A stretch of DNA of 6,586 bases from Candidatus Thorarchaeota archaeon SMTZ1-83 (GCA_001563325.1 LRSK01000082.1:1-6586); one strand, 5' to 3'; positions 1 through 5,749 are shown, counted from the stretch's first letter. Notes: generated from the letters alone by a model not told the origin. Made by a program: numbers and translations.

Positions 1-176
1 GACCTATCTGCCACTGGGACGTTTCCTGATAGCGTTGGAATGGTAACTACGAGAATCAGTACGACCAGAGCCAATCCTCTTAGTAGGGTCTGTTGGAGGC
101 TGTCTGCCTGGCTGACTACTGGTTTCCACGAGCTCACGTTTCTTGGGAGTTGACTATCCTCACATTGTGCTGTCAT
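1..176 (-). CDS. N-terminal fragment of a membrane-anchored or exported protein, runs off the left edge
   Basis: An open reading frame begins at ATG 176-174 and is still open at base 1, giving 58 codons. Residues about 34-49 form an uninterrupted hydrophobic stretch (GLALVVLILVVTIPTL), preceded by an arginine and followed by small and polar residues. This is the layout of a signal peptide or N-terminal anchor, so the product is probably exported or membrane bound. A GGAG sequence (complement of 182-185) sits 5 bases before the ATG, and a stop codon lies in frame just upstream. An in-frame GTG at 137-135 would leave a shorter, more typical n-region before the hydrophobic segment, but no SD was found for it. 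Only the leader is present, so the function of the mature protein cannot be assigned. The gene is divergent from the oxidoreductase. The call rests on hydrophobicity and start context, so a chance frame is possible. Confidence 0.5.
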   Translation of the reverse strand, partial: MTAQCEDSQLPRNVSSWKPVVSQADSLQQTLLRGLALVVLILVVTIPTLSGNVPVADR

Positions 177-434
177 GTACACTCCGCCTCAACTAAGATT
201 GTGCAAAGCCATCTCATCCTTTGGAAAATGGAGCGTCTTGACGCTCTACACAAGCGTTCTGAGGCGTTAACCCATCCCTCCTTTTATTGATTCTCTGTAC
301 TGGCCACATCGGTCGATTTGACAAGATACGTGGTGCTTGGGTTGTAGACTCATGAGATTCCAAACATTCAAGTTGCGGTCTTGCTCGCCGGAAATCACTC
401 CCCTGAAGTTGACCAAGATAAGGAGAAATGAAGC
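177..434. other. Divergent intergenic region
   Basis: This stretch lies between the left-edge minus-strand gene and the plus-strand oxidoreductase. It should hold promoters for both. The only AT-rich element is around 281-293 (TTTTATTGATT on plus), a weak TATA candidate readable on either strand. The distinctive feature is the inverted repeat at 231-246, followed by two further GCGTT half-like elements at about 254-268. No convincing gene or RNA was seen here; the frames open in it lack recognisable protein features. Confidence 0.5.
231..246. repeat. Perfect 7-bp inverted repeat, possible operator
   Basis: GAGCGTC-TT-GACGCTC is a perfect inverted repeat with a two-base spacer. It lies midway between two divergent genes, about 55 bases upstream of the left gene's start and about 190 upstream of the oxidoreductase. 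Dyads of this size bind dimeric regulators in many prokaryotes. The loop is too short for a stable RNA hairpin and no T-run follows, so an operator is more likely than a terminator. No regulator is identified. Confidence 0.45.
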
Positions 435-1799
435 GTGGTCGAACATATCGCTGTTATCGGTTGTGGCGCTGCCGGAGCTACTGCGGCATTGCAGGCAAGG
501 AAGTATGATCGCAAAGTTGAGATATACATCTTCAATTCGGAGCTCTATTCTCAATACTCACGGTGCGGCCTTCCTTACACAATATCCGGCAAGGTGGAGG
601 ACTTCGATGACTTGGTGCTCATGAAGCCCGATAACTGGGCCACACTCAAGATAGACGCAAAGCTGGGAACAACGGTAAGGAAGATAGACCACTCCGCGCG
701 GACTCTGACCTACGAAGGGGCGGCTGGAGAAGGGGCTATTCGTTACGACGCACTTGTCTTCGCTACAGGTGCGGAGAATGCTGACCCTCCAATCAAGGGG
801 TTGGACAAGGAACGTGTGTACGGCCTTCGCACGTTGGATGACGCCAAGGCTCTCGTGTCTGAGGCTGATAAGGCAAAGAAGGCCGTTGTCATCGGTGGTG
901 GACTGGTCGGGATGGAGGCTGCAGAGGCTTTCCATGAACGTGGCCTCGATGTGACGGTTGTCGAGTTCCTTCCAAACATTCTGCTGGCTATGGTGGATCC
1001 AGACATGGCTGAACTTATCGAGGAACACTGCCAAAATCATGGAATCGACATCCTGACGAACACGGCTGCACAGGAGATTCTTGGAGAAGGAAGCCCGAGT
1101 GGAGTGGTTGTGAAGAATAGGGTCACGGATGAAGAGCAAGAGATCGACGCTGACTTTGTGGTTGTGGCCACCGGGGTCCGCCCAGTCACAGATCTTGCGG
1201 AGTCGATTGGAGTGAAGGTCGGTGCGTCAAGGGGAATTGCTACCGATGAGCGAATGATGACATCGCTTGATGACGTGTACGCATGTGGCGACTGTGCTGA
1301 ACATCTAGATTTCGTTGCTAAGACTCCCAGTCCAGGAGGTCTAGGCACCATTGCGGTAAGACAAGGTAGAGTGGCTGGCATGAACGCAGCCGGTGGTGAT
1401 GAGAGATTCGTCGGTATTGTGGGAGCAAAGGTGACGAAACTGTTTGGACTCGAGATAGCCAGCACAGGATTGACCGAAGACATGGCCAAGCGTTACGAGA
1501 TTCCAGTAGTCAAGGGGTCAATAAAGGGCAGCACGAAGCCTCCGTACTATCAGGGGGGAAAGGAACTCAAAGTCAAGGCCTTCTTCAACAAAGACACAGG
1601 CAAGCTAGTAGGAGGCCAGCTAGTGGGCCTTGAGGATGCCGCCATGAGACTCAATGTCCTTACAATAGGGATTCAGAATGATGTGGATGCGTCCGAGTTG
1701 TTTGACTTCGAGAACTGCTATGCTCCGGCAATCTGTGATACCTGGGATCCGCTTGTAGAAGCCGCTTCGGCGGCAAAACGCAGACTCAAGAAGAAATAA
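435..1799 (+). CDS. FAD-dependent NAD(P)H oxidoreductase, CoA-disulfide reductase / NADH oxidase type
   Basis: This is a 454-residue cytosolic flavoprotein of the pyridine nucleotide-disulfide oxidoreductase family, close to the usual length of the single-cysteine branch (CoA-disulfide reductase, NADH oxidase, NADH peroxidase). The FAD-binding GCGAAG motif is at residues 9-14. The single redox cysteine C44 lies in SRCGLPY, the position of the catalytic cysteine in this branch. The NAD(P)H fold has GGGLVG at 154-159, with an acidic E177 at the end of the next strand, which suggests NADH preference. ATGVRP (245-250) and the second FAD motif VYACGDCAE (281-289) follow. The dimerisation domain covers about 330-450. 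The start is GTG 435, supported by AGGAG at 421-425 nine bases upstream; the nearby ATG at 428 is out of frame. Family members reduce CoA disulfide, O2, peroxide or polysulfide using NAD(P)H, and sequence alone does not settle the substrate. Its 3' end overlaps the converging macro-like gene by 14 bases. Confidence 0.93.
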   Translation: MVEHIAVIGCGAAGATAALQARKYDRKVEIYIFNSELYSQYSRCGLPYTISGKVEDFDDLVLMKPDNWATLKIDAKLGTTVRKIDHSARTLTYEGAAGEGAIRYDALVFATGAENADPPIKGLDKERVYGLRTLDDAKALVSEADKAKKAVVIGGGLVGMEAAEAFHERGLDVTVVEFLPNILLAMVDPDMAELIEEHCQNHGIDILTNTAAQEILGEGSPSGVVVKNRVTDEEQEIDADFVVVATGVRPVTDLAESIGVKVGASRGIATDERMMTSLDDVYACGDCAEHLDFVAKTPSPGGLGTIAVRQGRVAGMNAAGGDERFVGIVGAKVTKLFGLEIASTGLTEDMAKRYEIPVVKGSIKGSTKPPYYQGGKELKVKAFFNKDTGKLVGGQLVGLEDAAMRLNVLTIGIQNDVDASELFDFENCYAPAICDTWDPLVEAASAAKRRLKKK

Positions 1800-2259
1800 C
1801 TGAGATGTTGTTCAGGGCGTAATGGAACGAACTCACTTGAGTCGGAGAACTGGCGATTACTACAACCTCTTTGACATGGGTTGTCACCTTTGAGTAGTCA
1901 TAGACCGCCTTTGATATCTCCTCAGCAACCTCCCAACTGGGAACGCGTGCGACTTCCAGACCCAAAGTGAATATCCCAACTCGTTCGGCTTCATCGCGCT
2001 CAGCGGTGTCAAGAGTATTCTTGACTGCTTCATAGATTGCCTCCCTCCTGTTCGGAGTGTCCATTGAGAGCACCGGCCAGTATTCGGCTTTCTCTGCAGA
2101 AGGTTGCTCTTGGATAGTTATACCGAGACCCCCAGATGCTGCACCGCTGTCCACACCAGCCAGCACGTTACTCGACATGAGTGCAAGGTCGAGCTTCTCA
2201 TCTTTGTATGGTCCCAATCTGACCCTGACTTTGATTGAGTCGAACGAGCACTCTGTCAT
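1786..2259 (-). CDS. Divergent macro-domain-like protein, probably without the normal ADP-ribose site
   Basis: This 157-residue protein is translated from ATG 2259-2257, which overlaps the stop of the upstream macro gene (ATGA). GAGGGA (complement of 2266-2271) lies 6 bases upstream, so translational coupling is likely. I read it as a degenerate macro domain. Residues 21-31 (EKLDLALMSSN) parallel the canonical VDAIVNAAN strand and keep the final asparagine. Residues about 93-149 parallel the last third of the neighbour (IAFPAIGAGIGG, then the long helix and the final KRVLLVGL strand) with about one gap. The glycine-rich phosphate loop is replaced by GLEVARV, and the catalytic N-A-A-N context is lost. 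The central part is shorter than normal. Known macro folds that lost these residues often serve as structural or regulatory partners, so a heteromer with the canonical protein is possible. This is fold-level reasoning by eye; the reading frame is secure, the family call less so. Confidence 0.7.
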   Translation of the reverse strand: MTECSFDSIKVRVRLGPYKDEKLDLALMSSNVLAGVDSGAASGGLGITIQEQPSAEKAEYWPVLSMDTPNRREAIYEAVKNTLDTAERDEAERVGIFTLGLEVARVPSWEVAEEISKAVYDYSKVTTHVKEVVVIASSPTQVSSFHYALNNISVISS

Positions 2260-2819
2260 TCATCGTCCCTCAACACATCAACCATCACTTGGTCAATCAG
2301 CGCTTCTTCGATCGCTCTCTCGAAAGAGTCACAAACATCTTTGACAAGTCCCACCAGAAGCACTCTCTTGACTGACCTGGTGGTCCTTGTATACTCAACC
2401 ACGGCCTCAGCAATCGCCTTTGTTGATTCCTTCTCTGAGAGCCCACCGATTCCGGCACCAATGGCGGGGAAGGCTATCGCATCGAGCTTCTTCTCACATG
2501 CGAGGTCCAAGGCGGCGCTGGCCGATGATCGGACGTTCCAGTAGGTTGCCCGTCCACCAGGCGGCATACCTGCGCAGTGAATCACATGTCGAGCCGGGAG
2601 CATGCCTGCAGTGGTTATGACCGCCTCACCAGGTCTAATTGGCCCTTTCGCCATGGCCTCCATCTCTATTCTCTCTCCTCCCTTCCTCTTTATGACCGCG
2701 GCCAAACCTCCGCCCATCCATAAGTCTGAATTGGCGGCATTGACAATTGCATCAACCTCCAACCCGGTTATGTCACCTTGATATGTTTCTATCAGGACGC
2801 CACCAACTTTCTTCTCCAA
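2256..2819 (-). CDS. Macro-domain protein (ADP-ribose binding / probable ADP-ribosyl or O-acetyl-ADP-ribose hydrolase)
   Basis: This 187-residue cytosolic protein is essentially one complete macro domain. The order is GDIT at 15-18, then VDAIVNAAN at 22-30, the glycine run GGGLAAVI at 36-43, GEAVITTAG with LPARHVIHCAG at 64-84, and the phosphate-binding loop AFPAIGAGIGG at 116-126. Macro domains of this type bind ADP-ribose, and many hydrolyse O-acetyl-ADP-ribose or remove ADP-ribose from proteins or nucleic acids. The archaeal Af1521 protein is a known family member. The asparagines and glycine loops needed for ligand binding are intact, so activity is plausible, but the substrate is unknown. 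The start is TTG 2819-2817: no ATG or GTG lies in frame between it and an upstream stop, and a strong GGAGGT lies 7 bases before it. It heads a two-gene unit with the divergent macro-like gene and is divergent from the Nudix gene. Confidence 0.93.
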   Translation of the reverse strand: MEKKVGGVLIETYQGDITGLEVDAIVNAANSDLWMGGGLAAVIKRKGGERIEMEAMAKGPIRPGEAVITTAGMLPARHVIHCAGMPPGGRATYWNVRSSASAALDLACEKKLDAIAFPAIGAGIGGLSEKESTKAIAEAVVEYTRTTRSVKRVLLVGLVKDVCDSFERAIEEALIDQVMVDVLRDDE

Positions 2820-2944
2820 CCACCGTACCTCCGAACCTTCAGGCCTCTCTTATAGTACAAAACACAGTAAAAGTCCTTCGAGCCAACGGAACCCTTTTCT
2901 CTAGGGCGGACCGACAGCCCGTAGGCGAGAACTCTGAACGACAT
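2792..2944 (-). CDS. Possible small basic protein overlapping the macro gene start (doubtful)
   Basis: ATG 2944-2942 opens a 50-codon frame ending at TGA 2794-2792, overlapping the first 28 bases of the macro gene in another frame. The product is rich in basic and aromatic residues (for example FYCVLYYKRGLKVRRYGGW at residues 25-43). It fills nearly all of the space between the divergent macro and Nudix genes. In its favour are the absence of any other gene there and the fact that the macro gene's SD would lie inside its end, an arrangement compatible with coupling. Against it: no clear SD precedes its ATG, no known family is recognised, and the same bases contain the best promoter candidate for the macro gene. 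It is reported as an alternative reading of this stretch. Confidence 0.2.
   Translation of the reverse strand: MSFRVLAYGLSVRPREKGSVGSKDFYCVLYYKRGLKVRRYGGWRRKLVAS
2827..2832 (-). promoter_or_regulatory. Ribosome binding site fixing the TTG start of the macro gene
   Basis: The minus strand reads GGAGGT, with 7 bases to TTG 2819. It is among the best SD matches in the window and supports the non-ATG start. An in-frame TAA further upstream rules out a longer protein from a remote ATG. Confidence 0.75.
2866..2880 (-). promoter_or_regulatory. Candidate BRE/TATA promoter of the macro gene pair
   Basis: The minus strand reads CGAAGGA followed by CTTTTACT: a purine-rich BRE-like element and a weak TATA-like element. 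Transcription would begin about 25 bases downstream, near 2845, leaving a short leader that contains the GGAGGT at 2827-2832. The TATA match is imperfect. A second AT-rich element (CTATAAG, complement of 2849-2855) is too close to the start to leave room for the SD. Confidence 0.3.
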
Positions 2945-2966
2945 CGACCAAGAAGAATTGGACGTC

Positions 2967-3509
2967 ATGATTTCCAAGTATGGCGCACCGAAGAAGACTC
3001 ATTTTGCCGCAGATTTCCTAGAGTTCGAATGCAATCTTGTGAAGCAGAGCACTGAGAAAGGGCGATATCATGACATAACTTGCTTCATCCGGAGCGGGGA
3101 GGACTACGTCGTCATTCAGAAACACGCCTACGCAGACACAGGGATCTACCGTGCGCCTTCAGGCGGAGCAAACTCTGGAGAATCGTTGGAAGATGCAGCA
3201 AAGAGAGAGATGCATGAAGAAACTGGACTTGAGATACGGCTTCTTCGTTTTGTGCTTGACTCAAGACTTGACGTTGTCTGTGAAGACGGCACCATACTTT
3301 GGCGGTCTCTTGTCTTTCTCTCAGAAACGACTGGCGGTGAGATCGGAGCTGTCGACACCTACGAGATATACGATGTTAGAACCATGTCGCGAGAGGAGAT
3401 GTTAGGTGAGCCACTTCGCCTGATGGATGCTTCCGGATGGGGCGGGTTCAAATATCGTGCATTCCTGACTCGATCTTTCTTTGAACACCTTGACGAACTC
3501 GGCCTGTAA
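2967..3509 (+). CDS. Nudix hydrolase
   Basis: This is a 180-residue cytosolic protein with one Nudix fold. The Nudix box is complete: G66-x5-E72-x7-R80-E81-x2-E84-E85-x-G87-L88, with REMHEETGL spelled out, so the metal-binding glutamates are present. Nudix enzymes cleave nucleoside diphosphates linked to another group, such as ADP-ribose, NADH, Ap4A or oxidised nucleotides, into a nucleotide and a phosphorylated remainder. The segment before the box (YRAPSGG) replaces the common lPGG form. No diagnostic downstream motif assigns the substrate. Its position divergent from a macro-domain gene makes ADP-ribose an attractive candidate, but that is only context. I chose ATG 2967; an in-frame TTG at 2958 would add three residues, and neither has a strong SD. 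It converges on the TFB pair, separated by a hairpin. Confidence 0.88.
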   Translation: MISKYGAPKKTHFAADFLEFECNLVKQSTEKGRYHDITCFIRSGEDYVVIQKHAYADTGIYRAPSGGANSGESLEDAAKREMHEETGLEIRLLRFVLDSRLDVVCEDGTILWRSLVFLSETTGGEIGAVDTYEIYDVRTMSREEMLGEPLRLMDASGWGGFKYRAFLTRSFFEHLDELGL

Positions 3510-3546
3510 TCATGCGATTTATCATGCATACTAGGAAAAGCAGAGA

Positions 3547-3569
3547 GAGGCTGCCTGCACAGCAGCCTC
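3547..3569. terminator. Stem-loop between converging genes
   Basis: GAGGCTGC (3547-3554) and GCAGCCTC (3562-3569) form a perfect 8-bp stem around a 7-base loop, in the 66-base gap between the Nudix stop and the TFB stop. The position suits a bidirectional 3'-end structure. No T-run follows on either strand, so it is not a classic terminator. It could instead stabilise or process the mRNA ends. Confidence 0.45.
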
Positions 3570-3575
3570 ATGAGT

Positions 3576-4607
3576 CTAAGGCATCATTGTGATACTGAGA
3601 TTTGATACAAGTTCTTTGTACCTGTTTCTGATTGTGACTTCAGTGACACCTGACGCTTGGGCTATCTGTCGCTGGGTCACGCGGTTGTTTGTGAGAATCG
3701 ATGCAATGTATATCGCAGCTGCTGCGAGTCCTCTTGGGTCTCTACCAGTCACTAGTCCCCTCTTGGCCTTGGCTTGCTCAATGATTTCAAGGGCCTTCAG
3801 CTGAACCTCTCCAGGAAGACCCAAGTCTGAAACAAGCCTGGGTATGTAGTTGGCTGGTTCTGACACTGGCATTCTAATACCAAGCTTCGTCACAAGGAGC
3901 CTGTATGAAGCTCCCAGCTTCTTCTTAGCTACTCTGCTATGATCGGCAATCTCCTCCAAAGACCTCGGTGCTTCCAGCAGCCTACATGCGGCGTAGACCG
4001 CTGCTCCAACCATTGCATCAATGGAGCGACTCTTCACATAGCGCCCAAGAATCAGTTTCCTGTACAGACTTGCGGCATTCTCCTTGATTGTCTTTGTCAG
4101 GCCCATCTGTGAGGCGAGCCTATCGAGCTCTGTCATTGCCTGCGCAAGGTTGCGTTCAAGAGAACTGTGAACTCTGGTTCGTCTCTGCCACTTCCTCAGT
4201 CTGTAGATCTGAGCTCGCTGCGAGGCAGTGAACCGCTTACCTGTTGAGTCATGGTCTCTCCAATCAATCATTGTGGAGAGTCCCTTATCATGAATGGCGA
4301 CACTTGTGGGCGCACCAGTTCTCGCTCTCGCGTCCCGCTCGTCCGCCGTGAACGCCCTCCATTCAGGTCCCGTATCGATGCGATGGTCTGACAACACCAG
4401 CCCACACTTAGTACAGACCAACTCGCCATTCTCGTAGATTGACTCAGAGCTCCCACAATCGGGACATGTGGAGTCAACAACGGTATCTACTTCTGTTCTG
4501 TTCAGATTCCTCTTCTGATATGTTCTGGATGCTATACTTTTCTCCCTCCTAGGGTGGGGTGATGGGGACTCAGTCCCACACCACATTTGCGTGCTTTTTG
4601 CGTGCAC
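3576..4607 (-). CDS. tfb: Transcription initiation factor B (TFB), downstream paralogue
   Basis: TFB bridges TBP-bound TATA DNA and RNA polymerase, reads the BRE and helps open the promoter. As written, the frame gives 343 residues from GTG 4607. The zinc ribbon has C48, C51, C65 and C68; the B-reader includes RIDTGPEWRAF at 76-86; the linker includes HDKGLSTMIDWR at 106-117. Cyclin fold 1 spans about 145-240 and fold 2 about 250-343, ending in the helix-turn-helix TEVTIRNRYKEL at 322-333. It is about 70 percent identical by eye to the upstream TFB, mostly differing in the ribbon and N-terminus. The N-terminal extension is about 29 residues longer than in the paralogue, and its DNA contains repeats and a palindrome, so it may not be translated. 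An SD at 4545-4550 points to AUA 4535-4533, which would give 319 residues. An ATG at 4586-4584 has no SD. It lies 10 bases behind the upstream TFB and is probably co-transcribed. Confidence 0.93.
   Translation of the reverse strand: MHAKSTQMWCGTESPSPHPRREKSIASRTYQKRNLNRTEVDTVVDSTCPDCGSSESIYENGELVCTKCGLVLSDHRIDTGPEWRAFTADERDARARTGAPTSVAIHDKGLSTMIDWRDHDSTGKRFTASQRAQIYRLRKWQRRTRVHSSLERNLAQAMTELDRLASQMGLTKTIKENAASLYRKLILGRYVKSRSIDAMVGAAVYAACRLLEAPRSLEEIADHSRVAKKKLGASYRLLVTKLGIRMPVSEPANYIPRLVSDLGLPGEVQLKALEIIEQAKAKRGLVTGRDPRGLAAAAIYIASILTNNRVTQRQIAQASGVTEVTIRNRYKELVSNLSITMMP
4545..4550 (-). promoter_or_regulatory. Strong SD-like sequence inside the annotated N-terminus of the downstream TFB
   Basis: The minus strand reads AGGAGGGAGA from 4550 to 4541. 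Nine bases after the AGGAGG core comes an in-frame ATA (4535-4533). No ATG, GTG or TTG occurs in frame between this point and the first zinc-ribbon cysteine. Initiation here would make the protein 319 residues, against 316 for the paralogue. Confidence 0.4.
4565..4577. repeat. Palindrome GGGACT-C-AGTCCC in the inter-TFB segment
   Basis: Two perfect 6-base arms flank one central base. It sits between the upstream TFB stop and the SD at 4545-4550, in DNA that is coding only if the downstream TFB uses its longest start. An operator dyad is the simplest reading; the arms are too close for a good hairpin. Confidence 0.4.
4586..4605. repeat. Direct repeat TTTGCGTGC x2 at 11-base spacing
   Basis: Two exact 9-base copies at 4586-4594 and 4597-4605 (GCACGCAAA on the minus strand) start 11 bases apart, about one helical turn. 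They lie directly after the upstream TFB gene and next to the palindrome at 4565-4577. This spacing is typical of sites bound side by side on one face of DNA. Confidence 0.4.
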
Positions 4608-4617
4608 ATTCTTTCTA

Positions 4618-5568
4618 TCACGGAGCCATTGTGATGTTTAGCTTATTCACCAATTCCTTGTACCTGTTGCGTACAGTGACTTCGGTGACGCCTGCCGCCA
4701 TAGCGATATCTCGTTGAGTCACTCTATGGTCTGTGAGTATGGAAGCGATGTATATGGCTGCTGCTGCCAATCCTCTCGGATCTCTTCCAGTGATTAAGGA
4801 CCTCCTCTCTCTGGCCATCTCCAAGATCTCAATTACCTTCTCTTGCACCTCGCCAGGAAGGTTCAGTTGGGTTAATAGTCTAGGGACGTAGTTCCGTGGG
4901 TCAGAAATAGGCATCTTCAGTCTTAGTTTCTCAACCAATAGACGATAATGCTGACCAATCTTCTTCTTGGACACCCGGCTATGGCGGGATATTTCTTCTA
5001 GGGATCTAGGTGCTTCTCTCAACCGGCAGGCTGCGTATATTGCTGCGCCCACCATTGCATCAATCGACCTGCTGCGTGCAAGCCTCTTGACGATGAGTTT
5101 CCGGTAGAGTAGAGCAGCTAGCTCCTTTATGCTCTTGGTGAGTCCTAATTGCGATGCTAGTCTGTCTAGCTCAGACATTGCCTGAGCGAGGTTTCTGTCA
5201 ACTGAGGAATGGACTCGAGTTCTAATCTGCCATTTTCGAAGTCTGTAGAACTTTGAACGTTGGGCTGCAGTGAAACGTCTCCCGGAAACGTCGTGGTCTC
5301 GCCAGTCCATCATTGTTGATAGGCCCTTATCATGAATAGCGTATGAACTGGGCGCTCCAGCACGTGAGCGAGCATCCTTCTCATCAGAGGTGAAGGCTCT
5401 CCACTCCGGTCCCGTATCAATACGATGGTCGCTGACAACCAAACCGCAGGTGGCGCAGATCCTCTCGCCCTTCTCAAGATCCTGGACTACCTCATGCCCA
5501 CCACAATCTGGACATGTGAAGGTGACCTCTCTAGGCTGTTTGGTTCTTTTCCTTCCTCCTGACGACAT
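4618..5568 (-). CDS. tfb: Transcription initiation factor B (TFB), upstream paralogue
   Basis: This is a 316-residue archaeal TFIIB homologue of normal length and full domain order. The zinc ribbon has C19, C22, C38 and C41; the B-reader has RIDTGPEWRAF at 49-59; the linker has HDKGLSTMMDWR at 79-90. Cyclin fold 1 spans about 118-212, with SRSIDAMVGAAIYAACR at 166-182. Cyclin fold 2 spans about 223-316, with GRDPRGLAAAAIYIASIL at 261-278 and the BRE-contacting helix-turn-helix TEVTVRNRYKEL at 295-306. The protein recruits RNA polymerase to TBP-TATA complexes. ATG 5568-5566 has a good SD (complement of 5578-5587) 9 bases upstream, and an in-frame stop lies further up. The gene has the longest upstream region in the window, with a clear BRE/TATA. 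It is first of the tandem pair; the downstream TFB follows after 10 bases if the longest start is used, or about 82 if AUA is used. Confidence 0.97.
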   Translation of the reverse strand: MSSGGRKRTKQPREVTFTCPDCGGHEVVQDLEKGERICATCGLVVSDHRIDTGPEWRAFTSDEKDARSRAGAPSSYAIHDKGLSTMMDWRDHDVSGRRFTAAQRSKFYRLRKWQIRTRVHSSVDRNLAQAMSELDRLASQLGLTKSIKELAALLYRKLIVKRLARSRSIDAMVGAAIYAACRLREAPRSLEEISRHSRVSKKKIGQHYRLLVEKLRLKMPISDPRNYVPRLLTQLNLPGEVQEKVIEILEMARERRSLITGRDPRGLAAAAIYIASILTDHRVTQRDIAMAAGVTEVTVRNRYKELVNKLNITMAP

Positions 5569-5577
5569 CCTCGTGCG

Positions 5578-5587
5578 ACCTCTCCTC
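5578..5587 (-). promoter_or_regulatory. Ribosome binding site of the upstream TFB
   Basis: The minus strand reads GAGGAGAGGT, ending 9 bases before ATG 5568. A second GAGG touches the ATG and is too close to act. Confidence 0.65.
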
Positions 5588-5708
5588 GGCCCAAGGGTAT
5601 TGCGGTAAAGGTTTGGCTTGACTCACCTTGTGTTAGTGTGTCGAAGCTATTCTTGGCGGCGCTATCTCGTTCAAGAAGTCCATCAAACCTTGCGGGCAGA
5701 CCCTAATG

Positions 5709-5716
5709 TTTATATA
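5709..5716. promoter_or_regulatory. Flanking TATA element, left copy
   Basis: The octamer is TTTATATA on plus and TATATAAA on minus. It is identical to the element at 5750-5757, 41 bases away. Neither strand has a strong BRE beside it, so its direction is uncertain; it lies close to the start site predicted from the 5731-5745 promoter. Confidence 0.35.
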
Positions 5717-5730
5717 TCACCGCATTCGGA

Positions 5731-5745
5731 CTTATAAATCTTTCG
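5731..5745 (-). promoter_or_regulatory. BRE/TATA promoter of the TFB pair
   Basis: The minus strand reads CGAAAGATTTATAAG: a textbook archaeal BRE (CGAAAGA, 5739-5745) joined to a TATA box (TTTATAAG, 5731-5738). Initiation is expected about 25 bases downstream, near 5707, giving a leader of about 140 bases before the TFB ATG. The promoter is bracketed by two TTTATATA elements. Confidence 0.6.
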
Positions 5746-5749
5746 AACC

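Noticed and set aside
1..150. Plus-strand open frame at the left edge ending in TGA
   Set aside because: It has no recognisable protein pattern, whereas the opposite strand gives a coherent start, SD and hydrophobic leader.
337..624. Plus-strand frame overlapping the start of the oxidoreductase
   Set aside because: It shares most of its length with the oxidoreductase in another frame, and has no domain and no SD.
558..1139. Long minus-strand frame of 193 codons opposite the oxidoreductase
   Set aside because: It lies wholly inside the well-supported flavoprotein gene on the other strand, shows no family features, and has an odd composition rich in Cys, His and Ser. It is a mirror of real coding sequence.
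1037..1489. Minus-strand 150-codon frame inside the oxidoreductase
   Set aside because: It is low-complexity Ser/Thr/Pro-rich, typical of the antisense of a gene with this codon use.
3589..3804. Plus-strand frame opposite the downstream TFB
   Set aside because: It is antisense to the highly conserved second cyclin fold; its hydrophobic look comes from the complement of TFB codons.
5640..5710. tRNA suggested by a GTTCAAG-like sequence
   Set aside because: The flanking bases do not pair as a T-stem and no acceptor, D or anticodon arms could be built.
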